Shown here: positions 6,460 through 14,691 of the stretch, piece after piece | How the letters are laid out: the number at the start of each line of letters is the position of its first letter | Position numbering within the stretch: position 1 is the first letter of the stretch | Assembly (NCBI GenBank): GCA_944359595.1 | Contig: CALVSV010000140.1 | Coordinates: forward strand, 1-16,144 | From: an uncultured Bacilli bacterium | Lineage (GTDB): Bacteria; Bacillota_I; Bacilli_A; RF39; UBA660 | Direction of reading: 5' to 3' | DNA length: 16,144 nucleotides | The notes under the pieces: generated by a model | Databases searched by the model: none | The model's input: only the letters and a program-made list of their open reading frames with translations | What the model was told of the DNA's origin: nothing | Translations under genes and position numbers: made by a program

Positions 6460-7998
6460 ATGATAACTTTACTTAAAGAAGATAAAAATATTGATAGTGA
6501 AATTATAAATAGTATAGTTTGTGATATGCAATATTTAAAAATTAATGATGGGAAAATTAATGAAGTTAAGGAAAATATTAATTATATTGCTTATGTTTTA
6601 AAACATTTTAATTTATTTGGATCAAATATAGAAAAAGATATAACATATAATAAATTGTATAATCATGATAATAAAATAGATGATGATATTAGTAAAATTA
6701 CATATGTTAATTATTTATTGAAACTAAATGAATTTTGTATTAAATCATATATAAATATGAAAAACTTAATATTAAAATATTTATATACTATTTATTCAGC
6801 TTTTGGTTATAGTATATCTTTTGATGAAAAATATATAAATTATATTATTGAATATATAATTGATAGTGAAAAATTAAATAATATATTAGAAGAAAATAAA
6901 ATTAATAAAATAAAAAAAATGTTAGGATTATTTGATGAATATAAAATTGAACATATTAATATGTTAGATATGTATAAAGATCTTTCAGTCGCAACTGATT
7001 TTAAAAAAATATTTGAATATGTGTGCAACGACAAAAATATTACTATCAATAAACTATATTCAAAAAATAAAATTATTAATAGTGTAAATAATAATAGTAA
7101 ATTAGGTAAGTATGGTGCTCAAGATTTAACAGATAAATATTATAAATATAATCCATTAGTAGGTAGAGATAATGATTTAAAAAAAATTATAAAAAAATTA
7201 TTAGGAAATAATTCTGTTATAATACTTGGTGAAGCAGGTGTTGGTAAAACTGCGATTGTTGAAGGTTTTGCTTATAATATTAAAATAGGTAACGTTCCAT
7301 CTATTTTAAAAAACAAGCATATTATATCAATTCCAATTTCTGGTATTACTGCTAATACTAAATATGTTGGTACATTAGAAAATCATGTTATGGATATAAT
7401 TGATTATGCTAAAAATAATAAAGATACTATATTTTATTTTGATGAAATACATACAATCTCAGGAGCTGGAAGCACCCAAAATAATCGTATTGATATATCA
7501 AATATGTTAAAGCCTTATATATCTAATAAAACTATACAAATAATTGGAACAACTACTATTGATGATTTTAATAAATCTATTGCTTTTGATGATGCTTTTA
7601 GAAGAAGATTTGATATAATTACTTTAAGTAAATATACTGAAAATGAAATATTTGAGATAGCTAAATATTATATAAAGATAAAAGAAGATTTAACTAATGT
7701 TGAATGGAACATAGATGAAATAATATTAAAAGATTTAGTAAAATTAACAGATATTAAGAATTATAAACAATATGAAAAAATAAATAATCCTGATACTATT
7801 ATTAAAATAATAGATGATATATTCGCTAATGCTATGTATAATAATAGAGATTATGTATTAAAAAACGATATAGAAGATAGTATTAAAGAAAATGAAATAT
7901 TATTATCAAATAAGAAGAAAGAATTTTTAAATAGTTTATATACAAATGAAATACAAGTTAAAAAAAATAATAAAATTTTAAAAATGTATCCACATTAA
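6460..7998 (+). CDS. Single-AAA+ Clp-like ATPase (D1 module) with a novel N-terminal region
   Basis: Residues about 218-450 are one AAA+ module of the Clp/Hsp100 D1 class. It has KYGAQDLTDKYYKYNPLVGRDND, Walker A GEAGVGKT (257-264), Walker B YFDEIH (Asp328, Glu329), sensor 1 IGTTT and the arginine cluster AFRRRF (381-383). Full ClpC/ClpA/ClpB proteins carry a second AAA+ module of about 300 residues and, for protease partners, a ClpP-binding loop. Here the protein ends about 60-70 residues after the D1 lid region and neither is present. The N-terminal 215 residues are helical, Asn/Ile/Lys-rich, and lack the Clp N-domain repeats. It might remodel proteins alone or feed another protease; lon is the next gene. 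It has its own consensus promoter. Confidence 0.82.
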   Translation: MITLLKEDKNIDSEIINSIVCDMQYLKINDGKINEVKENINYIAYVLKHFNLFGSNIEKDITYNKLYNHDNKIDDDISKITYVNYLLKLNEFCIKSYINMKNLILKYLYTIYSAFGYSISFDEKYINYIIEYIIDSEKLNNILEENKINKIKKMLGLFDEYKIEHINMLDMYKDLSVATDFKKIFEYVCNDKNITINKLYSKNKIINSVNNNSKLGKYGAQDLTDKYYKYNPLVGRDNDLKKIIKKLLGNNSVIILGEAGVGKTAIVEGFAYNIKIGNVPSILKNKHIISIPISGITANTKYVGTLENHVMDIIDYAKNNKDTIFYFDEIHTISGAGSTQNNRIDISNMLKPYISNKTIQIIGTTTIDDFNKSIAFDDAFRRRFDIITLSKYTENEIFEIAKYYIKIKEDLTNVEWNIDEIILKDLVKLTDIKNYKQYEKINNPDTIIKIIDDIFANAMYNNRDYVLKNDIEDSIKENEILLSNKKKEFLNSLYTNEIQVKKNNKILKMYPH

Positions 7999-8027
7999 AA
8001 ATTTATTATTTTTTTTATGTTTTTTGT

Positions 8028-8055
8028 TTGAAATTTTAAATATTTAATATATAAT
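8028..8055 (+). promoter_or_regulatory. SigA-type promoter for lon
   Basis: TTGAAA (8028-8033), a 16-base spacer and TATAAT (8050-8055) lie 30 bases before the lon start. No CIRCE or CtsR-type heat-shock operator was seen around it. No good hairpin terminator is visible between the Clp-like gene and this promoter, only T-rich sequence at 8000-8028. Confidence 0.75.
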
Positions 8056-8085
8056 AGTAGTTGTAATTTGGTGGAGGTGAAGTAC

Positions 8086-10428
8086 ATGATAAAAGCAAAT
8101 TTACAAGTTTTAATACTAAAAGATTTTGTACTACTTCCACGTTGTGAATTTAGAATAGAAATTAAAAATAGCCTAGAAAAAGAAATGGTAGATTCTGCAC
8201 TTAAGGATGATAATGGGTATATTTTAGTTATAAATAATAATTTAAATTATATAGATGTTAAGAAATTTCCTAAAATAGGGGTAATAGCTAAAATTAAAAG
8301 TAAAATTATTTTGCCTAATGGAAACATAAGAATATCTCTTTTAGGTAAAAATAGAGTTAAAATACTAAAATATTATAAGCAAGATAATTCTTTATATAAA
8401 GCTAATATAGAAAGAATAGAAAAGGCTAACATAGATAAAGATACTACAATTGCATATAAAAGAAAAATATATGAATCTTTTATAAAATTAATTAATAAAA
8501 CTTCTTATATAGATCCATCTATAATAAAACAATTAGATGATATAGATGATTTAGAAGTAATTACTGATATTATTTGTCAAATATTACCATTGTCTTTAGA
8601 TAGAAAAGAAGAATATATTTTAGAGTTAAACGTTATTAATAGAGCTTTAATGATAATAAAAGACATTAGACATGAATTAGAATTATTAAATATTGAAACT
8701 AATATAGAAGAAAATATACAAAGAGATTTTGAGGCTATACAAAAAGAAGTAATATTAAAAGAAAAATTAAAAAACATTAAAAGAGAATTGGGGCAAACTG
8801 ATGATTATGATAACGAGAACAATAACATTAATAAGTATAAAAATATGCTTAAAAAAGTTAATCCTCCAAAAAAAATATATAATAGAATATTAGAAGAGAT
8901 TAAGAAATTATCAATGATGACAGTAATGTCACCAGAATATAGCATTATCAAAACATATATAGAAACTTTATTATCGTTACCATATAATAATTTTACTAAA
9001 GAAAATAATTCTTTATCAAAAGCTAAACATATATTGGATTCATCTCATTATGCACTTACTGAAGTTAAGGATAGAATACTTGAGTATTTGGCAGTAAAAA
9101 TAAATACAAATAGTTCAAAAACACCAATTATTTGCCTTGTTGGACCACCTGGGGTTGGGAAGACAACACTTGCAAAAAGCATAGCGAGTGCGATGGGGAG
9201 AAAATTTGCCAAAATAAGTGTTGGAGGAGTTAATGATGAGGCTGATATAATAGGTCATAGAAGAACATATATCGGAGCTTATCCTGGCAAAATTATAAAT
9301 GCAATAAGAAAAACAGGAGTTAATAATCCACTTATTTTAATAGATGAGATAGATAAATTGACTAAAGATATACATGGAGATCCTGCAAGTGTATTATTAG
9401 AAATATTAGATAAGAATCAAAATAAATATTTTGTAGATAATTATATAGATATTGAATATGATTTATCTGATGTATCATTTATACTTACTGCTAACTATAT
9501 TAATAGAATACCAGAACCATTAAAAGATAGATTAGAAATAATTGAAATATCTAGTTATACTGAATATGAAAAGCTTGATATAGCAAAAAAATATTTAGTT
9601 CCTAAATTAATAAAAGAAAATGGATTGACTAAGAAAAATATAGTATTTAATGATAAGGCTATTTTAGAAATTATAAAGTATTATACAAAAGAAGCTGGAG
9701 TTAGAGAGTTAGAAAGATGTATTGAAAAAATTATAAGAAAAATAGTTAAACTCATAGTTACTGATAACTCTACTGATATTTTATATAATATATATGATAC
9801 ATCTATAAATAAATATTTAGGAAATAGAAAATATTTTTATAATGAATTATTATATGATAATGTTTTTGGCGTAGTTAATGGACTTGCATATACTGAGTTT
9901 GGTGGTGATGTATTACAAGTAGAAGTAATATATTATAAGGGTAAAGGAAACATTACATTAACTGGCTCTTTAGGAGATGTATTAAAAGAGTCTGCAAGTA
10001 TTGCGTTAAGTTATATAAAACAAAATTACAAAATGTTTGGTATAAGTTATAATATTTTAGAGAGTAGTGATATACACATACATCTTCCAGGTGGAGCAAT
10101 TCCAAAGGATGGACCTAGTGCAGGGATTGCGTTAACTACCGCAATAATTAGTGCATTGTCAAAAAAAGATGTAAATAGAAATATAGCTATGACAGGTGAG
10201 ATTACACTTACCGGAAATGTTTTACAAATAGGTGGATTAAAAGAAAAAATCTTAGGAGCAAAAAGAAGTGGAATAAAAAAGATAATAATACCAGAATCAA
10301 ATAAAAATGATTTAGATGAAATACCAAAATATATAAAGAATAAGTTAGATTTTTATTATGTTAGTAAATATGATGAGGTATATGATATAGTATTTAAGAA
10401 AAAGATTAAGGAGAAGAAAAATGATTAA
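8086..10428 (+). CDS. lon: ATP-dependent protease LonA
   Basis: The 780-residue protein has all three Lon parts: an N-terminal substrate-binding domain (about 1-190) with a coiled-coil linker, an AAA+ module with Walker A GPPGVGKT (353-360) and Walker B LILIDEIDKL, and the C-terminal peptidase domain. The catalytic Ser678 lies in PKDGPSAG and Lys721 in GGLKEK, the same 43-residue spacing as in the E. coli enzyme. Lon degrades misfolded and selected regulatory proteins in the cytoplasm. The ATG at 8086 is chosen because GGAGGTGA (8073-8080) lies 5 bases upstream; a TTG at 8068 would place the start before that site. Its 3' end overlaps the gmk start by 8 bases, so the two are co-transcribed. 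Confidence 0.95.
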   Translation: MIKANLQVLILKDFVLLPRCEFRIEIKNSLEKEMVDSALKDDNGYILVINNNLNYIDVKKFPKIGVIAKIKSKIILPNGNIRISLLGKNRVKILKYYKQDNSLYKANIERIEKANIDKDTTIAYKRKIYESFIKLINKTSYIDPSIIKQLDDIDDLEVITDIICQILPLSLDRKEEYILELNVINRALMIIKDIRHELELLNIETNIEENIQRDFEAIQKEVILKEKLKNIKRELGQTDDYDNENNNINKYKNMLKKVNPPKKIYNRILEEIKKLSMMTVMSPEYSIIKTYIETLLSLPYNNFTKENNSLSKAKHILDSSHYALTEVKDRILEYLAVKINTNSSKTPIICLVGPPGVGKTTLAKSIASAMGRKFAKISVGGVNDEADIIGHRRTYIGAYPGKIINAIRKTGVNNPLILIDEIDKLTKDIHGDPASVLLEILDKNQNKYFVDNYIDIEYDLSDVSFILTANYINRIPEPLKDRLEIIEISSYTEYEKLDIAKKYLVPKLIKENGLTKKNIVFNDKAILEIIKYYTKEAGVRELERCIEKIIRKIVKLIVTDNSTDILYNIYDTSINKYLGNRKYFYNELLYDNVFGVVNGLAYTEFGGDVLQVEVIYYKGKGNITLTGSLGDVLKESASIALSYIKQNYKMFGISYNILESSDIHIHLPGGAIPKDGPSAGIALTTAIISALSKKDVNRNIAMTGEITLTGNVLQIGGLKEKILGAKRSGIKKIIIPESNKNDLDEIPKYIKNKLDFYYVSKYDEVYDIVFKKKIKEKKND

Positions 10429-11071
10429 AAATAAAAAAAAGGGAGAATTAATAATAATATCTGGTCCATCTGGTGCAGGCAAGGGAACAGTAATTAAGGA
10501 ATTGTTAAAAAAACATGATGATATATGGCTTAGTATATCTTGTACATCAAGAGAAAAAAGAAGTGGGGATGTACCCAATGAAACATATTATTTTTTAACT
10601 AAAAAAGAATTTGAAGTAGGTATTGAAGAAAATAAATTTTTAGAATATGCAACATATAATAATAATTATTATGGAACTCCAAAAAAACAAATTAAAGAAA
10701 AATTGGATGCTGGAATAAATGTATTATTAGAAATTGAAGTACAAGGTGCATTAAAAGTAAAAGAGCTTATACCAGAAGCAATATGTATATTTATAATGCC
10801 ACCAAGTATGCAAGAATTAAAGAAAAGATTAGTTAAAAGAGGTACTGAAAGTAAAGAAAAAATATTAAGTAGATTTAAAAGTGCATATCAAGAGATAAAC
10901 GAAATAACTAATTATAATTATGTAGTTGTAAATGATAATTTATTAGATGCAGTAAATAAAGTAGAAAGTATTCTTACATCAGTTAAGTGTAGAGTAGATA
11001 GAATTGAAGAATTAGATTTAAATACAATAGAAGAAGAAATACATGAAACTCTTATAGAATTAGAAAGATAA
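10421..11071 (+). CDS. gmk: Guanylate kinase
   Basis: Guanylate kinase phosphorylates GMP to GDP with ATP, an essential step in GTP and dGTP supply. The P-loop GPSGAGKGT is at residues 15-23. The GMP-binding segments SCTSREKRSGDV and YYFLTKKEF are present, followed by EIEVQGALKV and the lid with KRLVKRGTES. The length of 216 residues is normal. The ATG overlaps the end of lon, with AAGGAG at 10408-10413 7 bases upstream, so expression is tied to the lon transcript. The stop codon (11069-11071) lies inside the left arm of a 17-bp inverted repeat that also covers the end of the convergent DUF3419 gene. Confidence 0.95.
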   Translation: MIKNKKKGELIIISGPSGAGKGTVIKELLKKHDDIWLSISCTSREKRSGDVPNETYYFLTKKEFEVGIEENKFLEYATYNNNYYGTPKKQIKEKLDAGINVLLEIEVQGALKVKELIPEAICIFIMPPSMQELKKRLVKRGTESKEKILSRFKSAYQEINEITNYNYVVVNDNLLDAVNKVESILTSVKCRVDRIEELDLNTIEEEIHETLIELER

Positions 11072-11109
11072 ATGTTTAATTACTTTGTATATATTAAACA
11101 TTTATCTTT
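11064..11109. terminator. Bidirectional terminator between convergent genes (17-bp perfect stem)
   Basis: AAAGATAAATGTTTAAT (11064-11080) and its exact reverse complement (11093-11109) are separated by a 12-base loop. The left arm contains the gmk stop codon, and the right arm lies within the final codons of the minus-strand gene. The stem is AT-rich with only short T-tracts, but its length and position between convergent genes make it the likely shared terminator. Confidence 0.75.
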
Positions 11110-12021
11110 TGTATTAGAAGAATTTGTATGAGTTGAATTAAATTCTATATATTTAAAATTTTTTTTATCAAATATTTTTTCTCTTATAGGCACATTAAAT
11201 AAACAATTAGTTTCTATAGTTATATCAGGGCCAAATATATATGAGATTAAAATATTACCTTTATCATTTAATGAATTTGATAAATTTAATATTAAATTTT
11301 TAAACATTTGTAATTTATAGATTTGATTCTTTTGAGTGGATATACTTCTATTTTCATACCAATCATCTATATAAGCCATTATATTAGAAAAATACATAAA
11401 ATCAAAATTATTATTTATATTATCATTTATATTTTTTAAATTATAATTCATGAATTTTATATCAATATTTTTAGATATACATTTTAATTTATTATAATTG
11501 TTTTTATTATTTAAATAATATAAGTTTTTAAATAAATCATTTATTGTTACAGTATTTTGTATAAATATTTTACGGTTAAGTCTAATGTCTTTGCCATCAT
11601 ATTTAGAAAATAGTGTATTCCAAAATAAGAATGATTCTTCTGGTAAATAAAATTTAATATCATTAAATATATCGTTAGAAAATATCATATCACTACTTAT
11701 ATCAAAAAAGAATTTACAATATTCATCATAATCATATTTGGACATTAAAAATGCTTTTTTTAAATAAAAGTAATACTTTGTAAGATTATTAATATCGAAT
11801 GCAACAATATTATTTGCTCCTCTTAAAAACATATCTAAGCATTGATCACCACTTGCTAATACGCTTAAGCATGACTTATTTTTAAAATCAAAATTATTAA
11901 AACAGTCCTTAATATTTTCGTTTGTATTAGGATATATTTTATCAAATAAATAAATATTCAAATAATTTCTATTCATAATAATATTATCTATTCTATTTAA
12001 ATCATAACTAACATTAGACAT
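11080..12021 (-). CDS. DUF3419 (BtaA-like) SAM-dependent transferase-fold protein
   Basis: The 313-residue protein matches the DUF3419 family. The signature is the SAM-binding segment CLSVLASGDQCLDMFLRG (about residues 51-68) followed by VAFDINNLTKYYFYLKKAF, and the later DFMYFSNIMAYIDDW. The best-known member, BtaA, moves the 3-amino-3-carboxypropyl group of SAM to diacylglycerol in betaine lipid synthesis. Whether this homologue does the same is not known, and its BtaB partner is not in this window. The ATG at 12021 is chosen because GGTGA lies just upstream; a GTG at 12030 is possible. An extended -10 (TGATAGAAT, TAGAAT at 12039-12044) lies upstream, after the def terminator, so it is probably transcribed alone. 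Confidence 0.8.
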   Translation of the reverse strand: MSNVSYDLNRIDNIIMNRNYLNIYLFDKIYPNTNENIKDCFNNFDFKNKSCLSVLASGDQCLDMFLRGANNIVAFDINNLTKYYFYLKKAFLMSKYDYDEYCKFFFDISSDMIFSNDIFNDIKFYLPEESFLFWNTLFSKYDGKDIRLNRKIFIQNTVTINDLFKNLYYLNNKNNYNKLKCISKNIDIKFMNYNLKNINDNINNNFDFMYFSNIMAYIDDWYENRSISTQKNQIYKLQMFKNLILNLSNSLNDKGNILISYIFGPDITIETNCLFNVPIREKIFDKKNFKYIEFNSTHTNSSNTKDKCLIYTK

Positions 12022-12038
12022 ATTTATCACCAATGCTT

Positions 12039-12046
12039 ATTCTATC
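12039..12046 (-). promoter_or_regulatory. Extended -10 promoter for the DUF3419 gene
   Basis: On the minus strand TGATAGAAT fits an extended -10, 18 bases before the start codon at 12021. The -35 region is T-rich and poorly matched. Confidence 0.45.
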
Positions 12047-12076
12047 ATATTATCATAAACAAATAAATAACAAATG

Positions 12077-12106
12077 AAAAAATATAGCTCATTCGCTATA
12101 TTTTTT
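12077..12106 (-). terminator. Terminator of def
   Basis: AAAAAATATAGC (12077-12088) and GCTATATTTTTT (12095-12106) form a 12-bp stem with a 6-base loop. On the minus strand the stem runs into its own T-tract. The def stop codon (TAG) lies inside the first arm. Confidence 0.85.
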
Positions 12107-12644
12107 CTATATTTGATTTAGTTTGATATAAATCATTTTTATCAATTTTATCAAAGAATAGAATACCTTGTAAATGATCGTACTCATGTTGAAATGCAAT
12201 AGATAATTCATTACGAGCTCTAATTTTTATTTTATTACCATCAATATCATAGCCTTCAATGCTTATTCTTGCATATCTAGGTGTTAAACCTTCTACTTCT
12301 CGGTTAACACTTAGGCACCCTTCGCCACCACTTGCACATATCATCTTCTCGGAATAACTTACAATTTTAGGATTAATCATTACATAATCTTGAAATTTTC
12401 CTTCTTCATATTCATACACGATAACAAAAAAGTTTTCATTAATACCGAGTTGTGGCGCTGCAAGTCCCATCCCAGGTCTTAAATTATATTTTTCAGATAA
12501 TTCTGGTATTTGACTATATCTTAATTCATCTAACATTTTTTTTATTAATTTTTTCTTTTTATCTGATAATGGAAATTTAACATCACTGTTTTTATCTCTT
12601 AATCTTTTATCAGATTCATCAAGAATATTGAGTGCTTTAAACAT
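12096..12644 (-). CDS. def: Peptide deformylase
   Basis: Peptide deformylase removes the formyl group from the N-terminal methionine of new proteins, an essential bacterial step. All three metal and active-site motifs are intact in this 182-residue protein: GMGLAAPQLG (58-67), EGCLS (108-112, metal ligand Cys110) and HEYDH (153-157, two His ligands and catalytic Glu). The length and the insertion between motifs 1 and 2 fit the Gram-positive type 2 enzymes. The ATG at 12644 is preferred because GAGGTGG lies 5 bases upstream; the TTG at 12662 precedes that site. It has its own SigA-type promoter and its own terminator, so it is monocistronic. Confidence 0.95.
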   Translation of the reverse strand: MFKALNILDESDKRLRDKNSDVKFPLSDKKKKLIKKMLDELRYSQIPELSEKYNLRPGMGLAAPQLGINENFFVIVYEYEEGKFQDYVMINPKIVSYSEKMICASGGEGCLSVNREVEGLTPRYARISIEGYDIDGNKIKIRARNELSIAFQHEYDHLQGILFFDKIDKNDLYQTKSNIEKI

Positions 12645-12666
12645 AATACCACCTCGAAACAAGATT

Positions 12667-12695
12667 ATTCTATCATAAATTATTTAAAAATGCAA
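12667..12695 (-). promoter_or_regulatory. SigA-type promoter for def
   Basis: On the minus strand TTGCAT (12690-12695), a 17-base spacer and TAGAAT (12667-12672) give a good promoter 23 bases before the start. The spacer ends TGA, which also gives an extended -10. It begins just after the stop codon of the small Gly/Tyr-rich gene. Confidence 0.75.
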
Positions 12696-12697
12696 AA

Positions 12698-12856
12698 TTA
12701 TATATTATGTCTGCAACCAATAACTATAACTAGTAAAATAAATAATACAATGATTATTGCTGCACCATATCCAAATCCACCTTGTGTAGGGTAAGAGCAA
12801 CAACCATAGTTAGGATAACAACCATATCCACCTTGATAACCTCCGTAGTAATACAT
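12698..12856 (-). CDS. YjcZ-like Gly/Tyr-rich tiny membrane protein
   Basis: This 52-residue protein is short enough to be missed by length filters. It starts MYYYGGYQGGYGCYPNYGCC, continues with a Gly/Tyr/Cys-rich part to about residue 32, then has one membrane helix GAAIIIVLFILLVIVIG and a short tail. This plan (Gly/Tyr-rich head, then a helix with IVLFILL) is that of the YjcZ/tiny transmembrane family, small proteins common in spore formers and linked to sporulation. The AAGGAGG site (12864-12870) lies 7 bases upstream of the ATG and is a perfect match to consensus. Four cysteines in the head or tail stand out in such a small protein. Its place beside a sporulation locus fits, but its role is inferred. 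Confidence 0.8.
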   Translation of the reverse strand: MYYYGGYQGGYGCYPNYGCCSYPTQGGFGYGAAIIIVLFILLVIVIGCRHNI

Positions 12857-12999
12857 ATTTATCCCTCCTTCTTTCTAATATAATTTATACATTTAGTTAT
12901 AAAGTGTACCTTTTACTTGCCTAAAAACAAAAAAATATATATAAAAAAAAACATTTTTAAAGTTTTATGTGTATATATATATGAAGGAGGTAGAAAGAT

Positions 13000-14274
13000 A
13001 TGAAAAAAATAATCGCGATACTATTTGTAATTTTTTTGACAAGCACGCAAGTTTATGCGCAAGAGTCTAATAATAATGAAGACTATAAAATCGAAAAAAG
13101 ATATAAATGGTATAAAAAAGAATATAAAGAAGTAGGGTATAGGCAAAAATTAAGTGATACAACAAGATACTTTCAAGATTTAACAGATTATAAAGAAAGT
13201 TATTCAGATTATAAGAAATATAATAATGAGGAGGTAGATGATAATTATGTTATTGAAGAAAAATATGAATACTATAAAGCAAAGAAAGTAAAATTTTTAG
13301 TTATTAAATATAATGCTAAACACTATAATCAAACAGTAAAAGATGTTAATATTAAAATACCTGAATTAATATTAAAAAATAATAACGGTGAAAAAATAAA
13401 TTATGAAGTATATGACTTTTTATCATGCGCTATGGTAAGTTTACCATATCTAAATGATGGTAATATAAATACAGATGAAAAAGCTGAAATATTACCAGGA
13501 GGAGTATTAACATTAGAATTAGATGACTATTACGATGTTGATGATATAAATATAGACATATATATTAATAGTAATATTAGTAATAGTATTGGCGCTACAA
13601 AACATTTATATTTTTATTTATGTCCAACATCTAACGAACATTATAAAACATATTCCGAAGTAGAATATAATTTTACTCATATATATACTCCTAATAGTTA
13701 TGATAGTGTTTTGGTAAACTTAAAAGTAGATGATAGTTGGAATAATACATTTGAATATGACTTAATTGATTTTTATGATGAAATAGATGAAAATAATATT
13801 TCACTTACTAGTTATTATAAAAAGCAAAAATATTATAGAAAAGTAACTAAATATTATAAGACTTATTTTGTTACAAGAAAATATTTAGATGGTTATTATT
13901 CATATGTTGATGGATACTTTAAAGATGAAAATGATTATATTATTTGTTATATATACAATAATATTATTAAAGAAATAGAAAAAATAAGTGATGGTATTAT
14001 AACTAGTAATAATATAACTAGTGATGATATTATATTAGATAATAATAAACCAAATAAAGTTATTAAACCATTATTAAAAGTATATACAAATAATAATAAA
14101 TTAGTAGATGATACTATTACTAATAATAATAGCGATGAAAAAATAATTTATAAATATAGAACAAAATATAAAACAAAGTATAAATATATAAATTATATTA
14201 CTATATTATCTTTTATACTTAATATATTTTTAATATCATTTATAATATATAAAAAAATTAAAAAGAATATCTAG
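13000..14274 (+). CDS. Secreted Tyr/Lys-rich protein with a C-terminal membrane anchor, unknown function
   Basis: I do not recognise this 424-residue protein. It has a classical signal peptide (MKKIIAILFVIFLTSTQVYA, cleavage after Ala20). The extracellular part is very rich in Tyr, Lys, Asp and Asn. It has a near-repetitive N-terminal stretch (YKWYKKEYKEVGYRQ, YKESYSDYKKY) that resembles a later one (KKQKYYRKVTKYYKTYF), then a short KYRTKYKTKYKYI linker, a C-terminal membrane helix (about 396-416) and a basic tail KKIKKNI. There is no LPxTG motif, so anchoring is by the helix. The central part (about 90-250) looks like a beta-rich globular domain. AAGGAGG (12984-12990) lies 9 bases before the ATG. 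It stands between the YjcZ-like gene and the sporulation operon, so a spore or forespore envelope role is possible but unproven. Confidence 0.7.
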   Translation: MKKIIAILFVIFLTSTQVYAQESNNNEDYKIEKRYKWYKKEYKEVGYRQKLSDTTRYFQDLTDYKESYSDYKKYNNEEVDDNYVIEEKYEYYKAKKVKFLVIKYNAKHYNQTVKDVNIKIPELILKNNNGEKINYEVYDFLSCAMVSLPYLNDGNINTDEKAEILPGGVLTLELDDYYDVDDINIDIYINSNISNSIGATKHLYFYLCPTSNEHYKTYSEVEYNFTHIYTPNSYDSVLVNLKVDDSWNNTFEYDLIDFYDEIDENNISLTSYYKKQKYYRKVTKYYKTYFVTRKYLDGYYSYVDGYFKDENDYIICYIYNNIIKEIEKISDGIITSNNITSDDIILDNNKPNKVIKPLLKVYTNNNKLVDDTITNNNSDEKIIYKYRTKYKTKYKYINYITILSFILNIFLISFIIYKKIKKNI

Positions 14275-14340
14275 TTTTGTCGAATTTAACAAAAGTATTA
14301 ATTTTTGTGATAGAGTATATTTGTAAGGAGGATCTTTCTT

Positions 14341-14691
14341 ATGTTAAATATAAATTTTGAATTTAGGCATGGTGTATTTTTTATAAGGCTTTATGGAGTT
14401 CTTACAAGTAAAACTAAAAGAAAATTAAATGATGTTAAAAAAATTGTCATAAATAGTGGTATGAAATTTATTGCATTTAATTTAGAACATCTAATATATA
14501 TTGATAAAAGTGGTATAAGTTTTTTAAATGATTTTTATAAATACATTAAAAATCAAAATGGACAAGCATATATATGTGGAATAAATAATAAGATAAATAA
14601 TAAATTATTAAATACTAATATATATAATTTTAGAAAGGAGGATAACGAACTAAATATTATGCATAATATAGATCTTATATATAATGACTGA
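14341..14691 (+). CDS. spoIIAA: SpoIIAA-like anti-sigma factor antagonist (STAS domain)
   Basis: The 116-residue protein is a single STAS domain. The phosphorylation-site motif is YIDKSGISFLNDF with Ser57, at the position of Ser58 in Bacillus SpoIIAA. In the known pathway, unphosphorylated SpoIIAA binds the anti-sigma kinase SpoIIAB and frees sigma F in the forespore. Here the expected spoIIAB gene is absent. The stop codon TGA (14689-14691) overlaps the start of the sigma factor gene (ATGACTGA). AAGGAGG at 14325-14331 lies 9 bases before the ATG. A second strong AAAGGAGG (14634-14641) sits inside the coding sequence, 42 bases before the sigma start, too far to serve it. The sequence is more Asn/Ile/Lys-rich than usual, and symbol assignment rests on gene order and the Ser motif. 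Confidence 0.8.
   Translation: MLNINFEFRHGVFFIRLYGVLTSKTKRKLNDVKKIVINSGMKFIAFNLEHLIYIDKSGISFLNDFYKYIKNQNGQAYICGINNKINNKLLNTNIYNFRKEDNELNIMHNIDLIYND

Noticed and set aside
6840..7049. Minus-strand open frame inside the Clp-like gene
   Set aside because: Shadow frame with no ribosome binding site; the plus-strand frame continues into a clear AAA+ domain.
7999..8067. Terminator after the Clp-like gene
   Set aside because: T-rich runs are present but no stable stem precedes them, so read-through into lon is as likely as termination.
8577..8777. Minus-strand open frame inside lon
   Set aside because: Shadow of the coiled-coil region of Lon.
10345..10578. Minus-strand open frame across the lon/gmk junction
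   Set aside because: Antisense to two confident genes and without start signals.
14264..14285. SigH-like promoter (AGAATAT and GTCGAAT) before spoIIAA
   Set aside because: The order and -10 look right for a spoIIA promoter, but the spacing is several bases too short and the -35 departs from AGGA, so it is not called.
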